Origin: UTCFX2 sp963788145 | GTDB lineage: Bacteria; Chloroflexota; Anaerolineae; Anaerolineales; UBA4823 | DNA: 64,000 nucleotides | Direction: 5' to 3' | Assembly: GCA_963788145.1 (NCBI GenBank) | Contig: CAWBFQ010000003.1 | Coordinates: 186,001 to 250,000, forward strand | In this document: positions 44,993 to 54,022 of the stretch, piece after piece | How positions within the stretch are numbered: the first letter of the stretch is position 1 | Layout: every line of letters starts with the position of its first letter | Position numbers and translations under genes: made by a program | Notes under the pieces: model-generated | Told to the model about the DNA's origin: nothing | The model's database searches: none | What the model saw: the letters and a program-made list of their open reading frames with translations, nothing else

Positions 44993-46351
44993 TTAATTTA
45001 CCAGCACGCTGATGGTTAGGGAATTATCCGTTGGGTCAGGATCGATTTCTGTTGCTTTGATATCGATCACGTTCGTAATTTGCCCGGGCGACGCCGAAGC
45101 GCTGACGATGATCTGTACCTGGACTGAACTGTTGGCCGCCAAATTCCCAAGACCACAAACCACTACACCGCCGCTCTCTTGGCAAATAGGAAAGCCTGGC
45201 AGCGAAGAGATAAACGTGCTTGTGACGCTCAACGTACTGGTTAGAGTTACTCCGCTGGCTGCGGATGGGCCGCTGTTGCTGATGGTCAATGTATAAGTCA
45301 AGGTTTCGCCCATCGTTACCGAGACCGGCGCAGAGGCTATCAGTCCAAGATTAACTCTTGGGATCACTGTCGTGGTATCTACAGCGCTCTTATTGTTTGT
45401 AGCTGGATCAACCGGAGAAATAAGCGAAACGGTATTACTGATCACGCCACTGGCGTTATCTCGGACGGTCGCATTGATTGTGAAAGTAGCGGTCCCCCCT
45501 GGGTTCAAGCTGACTTGGGAGTTAATATTCCCCGATTGAATCCCGGAGGCAGAGCAACTCGAACCGGTCGTCCCTGCGCAGGTCCAGGCGATATTTTTCA
45601 ATTGAGCGGGAAAATTATCTTGTACACTGATACTACTTACAGCGCTGGGGCCGTTGTTAAATACGATGATCGCGTATTCCAATACCTGCCCGGGAAAGAC
45701 GGTTTCATGATTATCTGTCTTGCTGAGCGAGAGTGCTGCACGTGGAATCAAGGTATCTGTATCAGTCGCCTGGTTATCGGTTGGATTAATTTCAATCAGG
45801 TTTGCCGGTGTAACCACTCGAGCGGTGTTTGCTAGCGTACCGGTGCTGCTAGGCGTGATGCTCCCATTAGCTGTCAGGGTCGCCGTTCCGTTCACGGATA
45901 GATCCACCAGGGCGTTGATATTACCGATTCCGTTGGGCGTCAGGCAGCGTGAGCCAGGCGAGGCAGTGCAAGTCCATGTGACGTTAGTCAAATTGGATGG
46001 GAATTGGTCCACAACCTGGGCGTTCGCTGCGACCCCCGGCCCCTTATTTGAGACCAGGATTGAATAGATGGTGGTTGTGCCTGGAGTAGAATTCGTCTGG
46101 CCATTGCTGATGCTGATCGTCAGATCAATATTGTTTGCGGTTGGGGACAGCGTAGGTGTGCTTGTCCGCGTCGGGGTCGCTGATTGCGGCGGTCTGGGTG
46201 TGGCGGTCGGGAGATAAATAATCGCGGTGCGAGTTGGCGCCTGGAGCGGATTTCGGGTCGATGGCGTCGTTGAGACCATCGCCATCAGTGTCTTTTTGAA
46301 GCGGGTCGGTCCCTCGTTGCACCTCAACGCCATCTTGTAGGCCATCACCAT
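44993..46351 (-). CDS. C-terminal extracellular part of the pseudokinase protein: three DUF11 repeats
   Basis: From about 46251 this frame continues the upstream reading frame after a one-base correction (TTT at 46251-46253). The protein then reads DAIDPNPLQAPTRTAIIYLPTATP. A Thr/Pro-rich linker leads to three DUF11 domains of about 120 residues each, marked by NSTPGTTTIYSILVSNKGPG, VFPGQVLEYAIIVFNNGPSA and VTMGETLTYTLTISNSGPSA. These beta-sandwiches are common in surface adhesin-like stalks. It has no signal peptide or start site of its own. Confidence 0.75.
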   Translation of the reverse strand: MVMAYKMALRCNEGPTRFKKTLMAMVSTTPSTRNPLQAPTRTAIIYLPTATPRPPQSATPTRTSTPTLSPTANNIDLTISISNGQTNSTPGTTTIYSILVSNKGPGVAANAQVVDQFPSNLTNVTWTCTASPGSRCLTPNGIGNINALVDLSVNGTATLTANGSITPSSTGTLANTARVVTPANLIEINPTDNQATDTDTLIPRAALSLSKTDNHETVFPGQVLEYAIIVFNNGPSAVSSISVQDNFPAQLKNIAWTCAGTTGSSCSASGIQSGNINSQVSLNPGGTATFTINATVRDNASGVISNTVSLISPVDPATNNKSAVDTTTVIPRVNLGLIASAPVSVTMGETLTYTLTISNSGPSAASGVTLTSTLSVTSTFISSLPGFPICQESGGVVVCGLGNLAANSSVQVQIIVSASASPGQITNVIDIKATEIDPDPTDNSLTISVLVN

Positions 46352-46742
46352 CTGTGTCGACTAACAGCGGATTAGTCTTCCATGTCAGTACTTCTACACC
46401 ATCATTCAGCCCATCTTGATCTGAATCGGGAATATTTGGGTAAGTTCCAGCGAGGTATTCAAGGTTATTCGTCAGCCCATCCTGATCATCATCCTGGGCT
46501 AGCCAGACAGAGGTTGCTGTGGCAGCCTGTAATGTGGCCAGGTTTGCCCCATCCAGGGATTGGGAGGTAGCAGTCCGCAGAGATATTGCGGTTTCGGTGA
46601 ATTCGGCTATCTCCGTTCGGCCAGCCTGAGCGGTCTGATCTGCCCTTCGAACCGGGAATGTGATCTGGTTAATCAAAATACAAAGCACACACGCCAGAAG
46701 AATGGCCAGCAGCGCCAGTGCGATCGGCGCCCAGGGTTGCAC
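46125..46742 (-). CDS. Central part of the pseudokinase protein: membrane helix and thrombospondin type 3 repeats
   Basis: The useful part runs from about 46850 to 46253. It has a membrane helix (IALALLAILLACVLCILI), a Thr/Ala-rich helical stretch (ATLQAATATSVWLAQ) and four acidic calcium-binding TSP3-type repeats (DDDQDGLTN, DSDQDGLNDGVE, DTDGDGLQDGVE, DTDGDGLND). Upstream of 46742 the same frame reads back to YYDLEIIGSDATHPFKAHVSSQGG, matching the membrane-proximal region of the sister kinase. The fragment is therefore part of the gene starting at 48822. Confidence 0.72.
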   Translation of the reverse strand: MQPWAPIALALLAILLACVLCILINQITFPVRRADQTAQAGRTEIAEFTETAISLRTATSQSLDGANLATLQAATATSVWLAQDDDQDGLTNNLEYLAGTYPNIPDSDQDGLNDGVEVLTWKTNPLLVDTDGDGLQDGVEVQRGTDPLQKDTDGDGLNDAIDPKSAPGANSHRDYLSPDRHTQTAAISDPDADKHTYAVPNRKQY

Positions 46743-46827
46743 GATTCCCTTACTAATATATTCGCCCTGGTGGGTTTCCGTTTGGCCACCCTGTGAACTG
46801 ACATGTGCTTTGAATGGATGGGTTGCA

Positions 46828-48822
46828 TCACTGCCTATGATTTCGAGGTCGTAATAGAGATGGTCGGTATTCGATCACGGCTGATTTTCCGATCTGCAGA
46901 TTGATTTTCATCTGCGGCGGCTCAAAAACCAGTCCGTGCGATCGATCCTCCCAGATTATGGAGAATGTATCCGGCAGATTGCCGCGGTTGTGCACATACA
47001 CCTGCCCGATGTCGTTCGCCCGTAATTGGGTTGGACGCAATTCGCTCGCGAAGAGTGAAAAGGCAGTGACTGTGAGAGTAGGGCGCAACTCTACCAGTTG
47101 ATTAGTGGAATTCTGGCTGGCAATTCGAATGACTAACCCATATCGGCCAGCTTTCACCAGGGGTGAGCGCGGCGGTCGGATAATCACACGCGCTTCCTTT
47201 TGGCTATTCGAAGGGATGCGCACAGGTTGGGGTGGGTTTGGCATCCATTCATGTGGGATCCCCTGGATCGAGATCAGAAAAGAATCGCTCGCCAAGCCGC
47301 GATTAAAGATCAGAATTGGGATTTCTACGCTTGCCCCTGGAGCAACAGAGACGCTCAAGGATTTAGAAAAAGCTCCAACCCATCCCAACCCCTGGCTGCG
47401 CATCACCTGGCTGGAATTGATTGGCGTGCCATCGGGTCCAATGAAGACCTCATCAGTATCCGGTAAATTCTGATTGAGGTGCGCTGAAGCAAATTTCGTG
47501 GAGATTTCGTTCGGGAGTACTGCCTGGGTTGTCCTGTTCTGCGAAAAGCGCTCAATCCGCAGCCATGCCTCGCCAATGCGCATATTCTCGCCAGGCAGCC
47601 AGATTTGAGGCTTGTCTGGAACCAAGCGATTTTGTTCCATGTAGGTGCCGTTCAGGCTGTTGAGATCGCGTACGATATAATTCTGTCCGTCGGAATCGAT
47701 CCGGGCATGGTTGCGTGAAATACCTGCCAGGTCAAGCGGAATATCATTCTCTTTTCCGCGCCCGATGCTCAAGCCTTTAGGCTTCATTTTGTAGCCGCGC
47801 ACGCTTTTATCGGGCATTAAGACGTAAACTGTATCCGCCTCATTATTGGTAGGTGAGACGGCTGACCCCATATTTGCTGCCAGGGCTGCCACCTCCGTCT
47901 GCTGTTGTTTTTGACCCTTCCGGTCGCGTTCAAGAAAGGTGGACAACTGGCTGATTCGTCCTAATCCAGATGGAGCGCTTTCTGCAGTCGCAACATGCGT
48001 TTGGATATGGTTTAACGCGGTTGCCATCTCGTTCGCGCGACCGAACCGGTCAAGCGGGTTAGGTGAAAGCGCTTTGAGTATGATTTTCTCTAACCCCTCA
48101 TGCAGGTCATGGTGAAGCAGGTGCGGCGGGACGACTTGTGGTGGGCCGGAGGATGAATGAGTTTGCGGTGCAGGCGGTTGACCGGTGGATAACTCATACA
48201 GAATTGCCCCGAGCGAATATATATCCACGCTGCCGGTGATATTTATTCCCCGGATAGCCTCCGGTGAACGATAAGCGGGCGAAGACGACATCGCCCCCGA
48301 TCTGATTAGCCCGGTCCGAATAATGACTGGCTGATATGGAAGGTTTTCAACTGATTCGGTTTTAAAGAAAATATTGCCCGGATGCAAATCGCCATGAAAG
48401 ATGCCGCGTTGGTGACTGAATTCGATTGCCATGCATAGTTCAATAACCAGCAAGGTCGCTTCTTGTAATCTGAGCCAGCAATCGGCTAAGTGCATTTCTT
48501 GTTGGATTTGCAGAAGGTTTGGCGGAGGGATAAACTCCTGTATAAAAAAGGTTTGCCCAACACCGCTCTGATTTGAAGACAGGTCGTTGACATATAATCC
48601 CAAGTCGAACAACCTGGCCAATCCAGCATGGCGCCAACTAATTATAGCACGCGCTGATTGGATGATCTCGTCCCCTTCAACCAATACATCTTTGATCAGA
48701 TAGATTGTTACATTGCGATCAAATTTTGGATCGAATGCTTGATATACCGCAACTGCCGCATCTTCTTCGAGAAGCGCAATGATTTTGTAGCGATCGATTG
48801 TCTGACCGATATTCTTCTGCAT
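46828..48822 (-). CDS. Transmembrane pseudokinase-FHA protein, N-terminal part
   Basis: ATG 48822 is chosen for GGAGG and homology (MQKNIGQTIDRYKII). Residues 11-275 have a Hanks-kinase fold. The glycine loop is degenerate (LLEEDAAVAVYQA), the beta-3 Lys is Tyr41, HRD is HGD (143-145) and DFG is RTG (169-171). ATP catalysis is therefore unlikely. An FHA domain (about 350-425, LSIGRGKENDIPLD...SRNHARID...NSLNGTY) would bind phosphothreonine. Beta-sandwich regions follow. This frame runs out near 46853; one base fewer in the AA of 46853-46854 extends it through the next two fragments to 44993, about 1276 residues. Confidence 0.82.
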   Translation of the reverse strand: MQKNIGQTIDRYKIIALLEEDAAVAVYQAFDPKFDRNVTIYLIKDVLVEGDEIIQSARAIISWRHAGLARLFDLGLYVNDLSSNQSGVGQTFFIQEFIPPPNLLQIQQEMHLADCWLRLQEATLLVIELCMAIEFSHQRGIFHGDLHPGNIFFKTESVENLPYQPVIIRTGLIRSGAMSSSPAYRSPEAIRGINITGSVDIYSLGAILYELSTGQPPAPQTHSSSGPPQVVPPHLLHHDLHEGLEKIILKALSPNPLDRFGRANEMATALNHIQTHVATAESAPSGLGRISQLSTFLERDRKGQKQQQTEVAALAANMGSAVSPTNNEADTVYVLMPDKSVRGYKMKPKGLSIGRGKENDIPLDLAGISRNHARIDSDGQNYIVRDLNSLNGTYMEQNRLVPDKPQIWLPGENMRIGEAWLRIERFSQNRTTQAVLPNEISTKFASAHLNQNLPDTDEVFIGPDGTPINSSQVMRSQGLGWVGAFSKSLSVSVAPGASVEIPILIFNRGLASDSFLISIQGIPHEWMPNPPQPVRIPSNSQKEARVIIRPPRSPLVKAGRYGLVIRIASQNSTNQLVELRPTLTVTAFSLFASELRPTQLRANDIGQVYVHNRGNLPDTFSIIWEDRSHGLVFEPPQMKINLQIGKSAVIEYRPSLLRPRNHRQ

Positions 48823-48878
48823 GGAATTCCTCCGGGAGCGACGCTTTGGAAGTAGGATGTACCATATTACCTTCCTTC

Positions 48879-49829
48879 CTAAGGGATGAGCGCCTCCAGC
48901 ACGTTTACAAGAATCCGTTGCCCTTTTCCGGTCATCGCAGAGGGGAGGCCATCGAAGCCCCACAGGAAATATCTTTCAGCCTCGCGGATCAAAGGGTAAT
49001 ATTCCGGGCTGCCCGGGATGTTCGCAACGATTTCCACGCCCGCGACCGGGGATGGATAATGGATGCCCACGTAATTGCTGTTGCTATCATAGAGCGAGAT
49101 ATCCTGGCTTCCGGGAATTGCCACGTTATATGGGTCATTCCAATAGTTCTGACCGGGATTTAGGATGTGAATGTCTTTTTGATCGCCATGTGCGCCATTG
49201 CCCCACCCGATCGTCAGGGTGAGTTTTCCGAAAAAGGCATAGCCTCCTTCTCCTAATCCCAGGATCGGTTTCCCGGTCGCCTGAATTTGAGCGGCTGTAG
49301 AGCCAGCGCCATCCGCCCAGGTTGAGGTACTACCGGTGTCTCGCCCGATGAGGATCACTTTATATGGACCGAAATCCGTCGCAAAGATATCGGATTGCAA
49401 GATCAGATCCACCAAGTAACCCTGCGTCTGTAGATAAGATCTAAAGTCGTTGGCTGCGCCAGGGTCTACGCTGTAGATATATGCCACTCGCTTGATTGCC
49501 TGGGCAGTGAGCGTGGCTGCCTGGGCGGCAGAGGCGGTCTGGGCGGCAGCCGCGGTCAATTGGGCAGCCATTTGGGCGGTAGCCTGCTGCGCAAGGGCGG
49601 TTTGGGTCGCAGCAGCCTGCAGGGTGGCCTGGTTGGCTGCCTGAATGGTCGCTTGCAGATCTGCAGTCGCAGTGGATGTCAGTATTGGGGCCGGATCCTG
49701 AGGATCAGGGATGCCATCACCGTCCGAATCCGGGTTGAGTGGATTCATCCCTCGTGAAATCTCTTCCCCATCTTTGATCCCATCTGCATCTGAGTCGGGA
49801 TTGAGCGGATCTGTTTTGCGACAATTCAC
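48879..49829 (-). CDS. C-terminal extracellular part of the kinase protein: TSP3 repeats, Ala-rich helix and unknown domain
   Basis: The frame continues that of the kinase gene upstream after adding one base at the AAA of 49891-49893; across the join it reads LNTLPAKRDTDEDGLDDGEEVNC. Acidic TSP3-type repeats (DSDADGIKDGEE, DSDGDGIPDPQDP) are followed by a helix of about 60 residues rich in Ala, Gln and Thr. A globular domain of about 200 residues comes last (KRVAYIYSVDPGAANDFRSYLQTQGYLVDLILQSDI...YKVILIGRDTGS...LGLGEGGYAFF). Its pattern is like a class I glutamine-amidotransferase or ThuA-type fold. No catalytic triad is assigned. Confidence 0.72.
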   Translation of the reverse strand: MNCRKTDPLNPDSDADGIKDGEEISRGMNPLNPDSDGDGIPDPQDPAPILTSTATADLQATIQAANQATLQAAATQTALAQQATAQMAAQLTAAAAQTASAAQAATLTAQAIKRVAYIYSVDPGAANDFRSYLQTQGYLVDLILQSDIFATDFGPYKVILIGRDTGSTSTWADGAGSTAAQIQATGKPILGLGEGGYAFFGKLTLTIGWGNGAHGDQKDIHILNPGQNYWNDPYNVAIPGSQDISLYDSNSNYVGIHYPSPVAGVEIVANIPGSPEYYPLIREAERYFLWGFDGLPSAMTGKGQRILVNVLEALIP

Positions 49830-49885
49830 TTCTTCGCCATCATCCAGACCATCTTCGTCTGTGTCTCGCTTGGCGGGCAGTGTGT

Positions 49886-52186
49886 TTAAGAAATCTCTTC
49901 GCGATTCGATAGGCCGTCTTTGTCATCGTCGGATTCAAGCCAAGCAGATGTGGCGGTTGCTGCATCCATTGTAGATTGCTGAGCGTTCTCCAAAGCTGAA
50001 GCGGTCATCGTGCTGCTGTCTTTTGTTTCTTGAATGACCATGGCGAGTTCGGTCAGAATGGCTGCCGAAGTTTGCGTCTTAACCCCGATCCCATCATCGC
50101 TGATTGGCCAAATCAATTGGGTGGACAAGAAGAGACCCATGATGATCAATCCCAGACAGGTGATGATTAAGATGGAAATGAGCCAGAAGGGGATGCTGCC
50201 GCGCGTACTAAGCTCCGCCTGGTGGTTTTGCGGCCGACCAAGAGCAGGTTTGACCTGGGCAGTGAATGGATAAGTCTTCTGACCTCCTAGCAAAGCGGTC
50301 TGACGCAGCTTAACTTGAAATTCAGCCACGCTTAATTCGCCATTGGGTATATTCAAACGGAGCTGCGGAGGCGTAAAAACCAGTTTTCCAGACGGATCCC
50401 CCCAGTGTATCGAAAAATCTTCGGGCGCGTTGCCCTGGTTTTTGATTGTAATCCGCCCGATTTGAGCGGAGTGCAGATGATTAGGTGTAAGATCGCTGCT
50501 GAATTGACTGTATGCAGAGATTGTGAGGTTTAAACCGGCTTCGATCCCTTTTGTCGGGTTTCTCTGGCTGCTAGCCAGAATCGAAACTGGATAATGGCCG
50601 GCTCTGGTTTGTGGGGAGACTGGCGGCTTGATCGTGATGGCGATGGTTTTTTGTTCGCCTGGAACCAATAAGATCGGATGTACCGCTAGATGCCCCCATG
50701 CCGCTGGCAGCCCTGTGATGACCAGGCTGACAGTGTCTTCGTTCGCCCCAAGATTCTGGATGGTCATTTGCAGGGTATAACTCTGTCCAGGATCCAGGTT
50801 GACCTGGGTATCATCCAGATTGATGGACAGATGTGATTCGTCTGCTCCAGCGCTGAAACCCCGTTCCTGCTCCCCATTTCGGATTGTTGTTTCCGTTGTC
50901 TCCGGGCTGACGAGCAATAAACGAAACCAGGTCTCACCAACCCGCAGCGCTTTCTCAGGCAGCCAGATCTCCGGTATGCCGGGTAGAAGACGTTTATTGG
51001 ACAGGTAGGTGCCGTTTGTGCTGTTCAGGTCTACTACATGATAGTGGGCGCCGGAATATTCCACTCGGGTGTGATGGCGGGAGGTTTTATTGTCATCGAG
51101 CACAATGTCGTTATCTGGGTCGCGCCCGATCATCATGGTTGGCCGTTTCACCCGCACGGAGCGGGTGGTTTTGTCTCTGCCAAGCACTTGAATGCGGTCT
51201 TGCGGCAGCTCAACCGGAATTTGAAACTCCTCCAGGATCGAAATGCCACGTTGAACGACAAGGCTTTGCTGGTATTGGGTGAACAGGCTGATCGCCCCCT
51301 GAAATGGGCTGGGTGCTGAATGTACAGTTTGGGTGGAATGGGATACCTTTTTTAACGCCTCGGCCAATGCGGCGGCTGTCGGAAAGCGATTCTTAGGCTC
51401 TTTTTCCATACAGGTCAGGATGATCCGTTCCAACTCAATCGGGAGATCCTCTCGCAGAGAGCGCGGCGGCGGAGGTGGTGTTTGGACGTGGTATTGGATC
51501 GCCTCTGGCAGGTTACGGGCTGGGAATGGCAGCTTTCCGGTTGCAAGCTCGAATAACAAAACGCCTAACGAGTAGACATCGCTGCGAGCATCCGTAGTCT
51601 GCCCGAGCGCCTGCTCGGGGGACATATACGCCGGAGTGCCCATCGATGCGCCATCCTGAGTGAGCACGCCGCCTTCAGCCAGCTTTGCCAGGCCCAAATC
51701 CGTTACAATTGGCCGATAAGGCAGTCCGTTGGAAGGCTCTGGCTCGATCATGATATTCCCGGGTTTAATATCTCGATGTAAAACTCCCTGGCGATGGGCG
51801 TAATCCAGTGCGGATGCCACCTGTTGGATAACCCCGACAGCTTCATTGAGTAAGATCCACTTGCCTTCCACTCGCAGGTCGCGCAGCATTTTTTCCAGGT
51901 TGTCGCCTGGGATAAATTTCATCACAATGTAAAGATACGAGCGGTCCTGGCCAAAATCGAATACCTGGACGATATTCGAATGATCCAACTTGGCAGTCGT
52001 ACGCGCTTCTTGCAGAAAACGTTCCTGGAAATCGGACTGGTGCGCAAAGTGGGCATGCATCACCTTAATCGCAATATCGCGCTGCAAGGTGAGATCATGC
52101 GCCTTGAACACTGCCCCCATGCCGCCCTCGCCGAGCAAGCTGATAATTTTATAGCGGTTCAGGGTATAACCGATGAGTTGTTCCAT
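49886..52186 (-). CDS. Transmembrane Ser/Thr protein kinase with FHA domain (PknB-type), N-terminal part
   Basis: The 766-residue frame encodes an apparently active Hanks kinase: glycine loop GEGGMGAVFKA, Lys41, HRDIKPGN (137-144), TDLGLAK (Asp163) and MSPEQA. An FHA domain follows (about 350-425, MMIGRDPDNDIVLDD...SRHHTRVE...STNGTYLSN), then two beta-sandwich regions. A membrane helix (about 663-692) and the start of TSP3 repeats (DDDKDGLSNREE) come last. The cytoplasmic kinase and FHA can receive a signal from the outside part, encoded in the next fragment. It heads the run that continues with the pseudokinase gene 56 nt after the second fragment. Confidence 0.9.
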   Translation of the reverse strand: MEQLIGYTLNRYKIISLLGEGGMGAVFKAHDLTLQRDIAIKVMHAHFAHQSDFQERFLQEARTTAKLDHSNIVQVFDFGQDRSYLYIVMKFIPGDNLEKMLRDLRVEGKWILLNEAVGVIQQVASALDYAHRQGVLHRDIKPGNIMIEPEPSNGLPYRPIVTDLGLAKLAEGGVLTQDGASMGTPAYMSPEQALGQTTDARSDVYSLGVLLFELATGKLPFPARNLPEAIQYHVQTPPPPPRSLREDLPIELERIILTCMEKEPKNRFPTAAALAEALKKVSHSTQTVHSAPSPFQGAISLFTQYQQSLVVQRGISILEEFQIPVELPQDRIQVLGRDKTTRSVRVKRPTMMIGRDPDNDIVLDDNKTSRHHTRVEYSGAHYHVVDLNSTNGTYLSNKRLLPGIPEIWLPEKALRVGETWFRLLLVSPETTETTIRNGEQERGFSAGADESHLSINLDDTQVNLDPGQSYTLQMTIQNLGANEDTVSLVITGLPAAWGHLAVHPILLVPGEQKTIAITIKPPVSPQTRAGHYPVSILASSQRNPTKGIEAGLNLTISAYSQFSSDLTPNHLHSAQIGRITIKNQGNAPEDFSIHWGDPSGKLVFTPPQLRLNIPNGELSVAEFQVKLRQTALLGGQKTYPFTAQVKPALGRPQNHQAELSTRGSIPFWLISILIITCLGLIIMGLFLSTQLIWPISDDGIGVKTQTSAAILTELAMVIQETKDSSTMTASALENAQQSTMDAATATSAWLESDDDKDGLSNREEIS

Positions 52187-52378
52187 CCAGGTAATCCTCT
52201 ATTCGCTAGAGACGAATTTCCTGCAAAATTAGTTTCAAGAATCCGTATTGAACCCTGCTCTGTCCGAATAAGAGTATAACCCAAGACAAGGTGGAAATGA
52301 AGTGTTGTTACAAAGATTAAAACATTGAAATACCCAGAACTCAATTGCCAAGAGATCTGCGTCAGAGGATCAAACCGA

Positions 52379-53987
52379 TCAGGCACGGCGCGCGATTTGA
52401 TATAGCTCTTCGTAGAGGGGCTGGAGTTGATGATACATCTTCAGGTAGACTCTATGGTAGAACTCATCATAAATCTTGGTAGTAGCAGAATTTGGTTCGA
52501 AGATTTCGCCGATGTGAGACATCTCTCGGACTGCTGTCTGAAAATCAGGGTGCAACTTAAGCCCAACAGATGCGTCAATTGCTGCGCCTAGTCCAGAAGC
52601 TTCATAGACGTGTGGGCGGGAGGTAGGCAGCCCAAAGATATCTGCGCTGATTTGCATGGCTGCATTGCTCTGGCTGCCGCCGCCGACGATCCTTAATTCT
52701 GTGATATCCACACCGCTCCGTTTCTTGGTCCGTTCTGCTCCCTCTCGTAGCGAATAAGCCAGCCCCTCCAGGATCGCCCGGTATAAATGGGCGCGAGTGT
52801 GCACATCGCCAAACCCGATCACCGCGCCTCTTGCTTCGGGTCCGGGGACCTTCAAGCCAGGAGACCAGTAAGGTTGCAGAATCAAACCATCCGACCCAGC
52901 GGGTACTTGCGCTACCAGCCGGTCAAAAAGCGCTTCAGGTTCTTCCCCAAGCTGCTCCGCCAAGCGCTGCTCATGCAGCCCGAATTCATGTTTAAACCAA
53001 CTCACCATCCAGAAACCGCGATAGATTTGGAATTCAACGCTATAGGCATTCGGTACTGCTGCAGGGTAGGGGGGAATCGAGAGGAATGACCTCGATATAC
53101 TTGCGGTGGGTGGTATTTATTGTTGCCGTCGTGCCATAGCTGATACAGCCGATTTCAGGCTCCAGGCAGCCGGCTCCAATGACTTCGCAGGCTTTGTCGG
53201 ATGCGGCTGCGACCAGCGGAAGTCCGACCGGAATGCCAGATTGCTCGGAGGCTTCGGAACTGATCTCACCCAGGATTGATGCAGGCGGCTGAAGATCCAC
53301 CAGTATGGAGCGATCAATCGGCAGGATTTGCCATTTCCAATCCCAGCGGGAGGCCCAGCGCAATTTCTGATAATCGAAGGGCATATAACCAACCTGACTG
53401 CCGATCGAATCAACCAGGTTTCCAGTCAAACGATAGATCAAATAACCGGAGAGATAGACATATTTATAGGTTTCTTGCCAAATTTCAGGTTGGTAGGTGT
53501 ACAGCCAGTTGGCTTCTGCCTCCGCCTGTAGATAGGCCACTGTGCGAGACATACCCGCAAGGCGGAACGCCAACCCCCATAATCCTCCCAAGGGCTTCAA
53601 GCCTTCTGTGCGGCGCTGGTCCAGCCAGACAATTGCCGGACGAAGAGGCTGACCATTTTTATCCAGGTTAATTAAAGTCGAGCGCTGAGTGGTTAATGTG
53701 ACCCCGGCAATTCTGTCTTTGGATAAACCTTCGTCTGAACTCTCGCCCAGTTTAGGCCATAATTCCTGGCAGGCCGCACAGAGGGAATCCCAAAAAACCT
53801 GTGGCTGTTGTTCTGCTAGGCCGGGCGTGGTCGAAAAATATGGCTCTATAGGGACGCGTGATTTCGCTAACAATGTCCCTTTCAAATCAAATAGCAGAGC
53901 GCGCACACTTTGGGTGCCGTTATCGATAGCCAGGATGAGGTCCCGTTCTGGTGCGACATTCTTTTTACCGGTGATTGAGCTGGTCAC
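52379..53987 (-). CDS. FGGY-family carbohydrate kinase (glycerol/xylulose kinase-like; one frameshift)
   Basis: The first frame begins DLILAIDNGTQSVRALLFD, the FGGY phosphate-1 motif, and runs to IEVIPLDSP. The second continues YPAAVPNAYSVEFQIYRGFWMVSWFKHEFG and includes LRIVGGGSQSNAAMQISADIFG. One base fewer in the six-G run at 53069-53074 joins them into about 536 residues. The kinase phosphorylates a sugar or polyol. Its place after glpD suggests glycerol or a related C3 compound, but the sequence does not settle the substrate. The GTG start has GAGGTGA upstream. Confidence 0.82.
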
Positions 53988-54022
53988 GGTTCACCTCGTT
54001 ATTTGGTAGAATTTTGGCTGGA

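Noticed and set aside
44993..46742. Independent adhesin gene with DUF11 and TSP3 repeats
   Set aside because: It has no signal peptide or start site, and frame correction joins it directly to the pseudokinase gene with conserved membrane-proximal sequence.
10951..53075. Genome-wide programmed +1 frameshifting
   Set aside because: Thirteen shifts have the same sign, which is striking, but the sites share no slippery motif or stop codon, three shifts go the other way, and every site lies in a short homopolymer. Sequence error is simpler.
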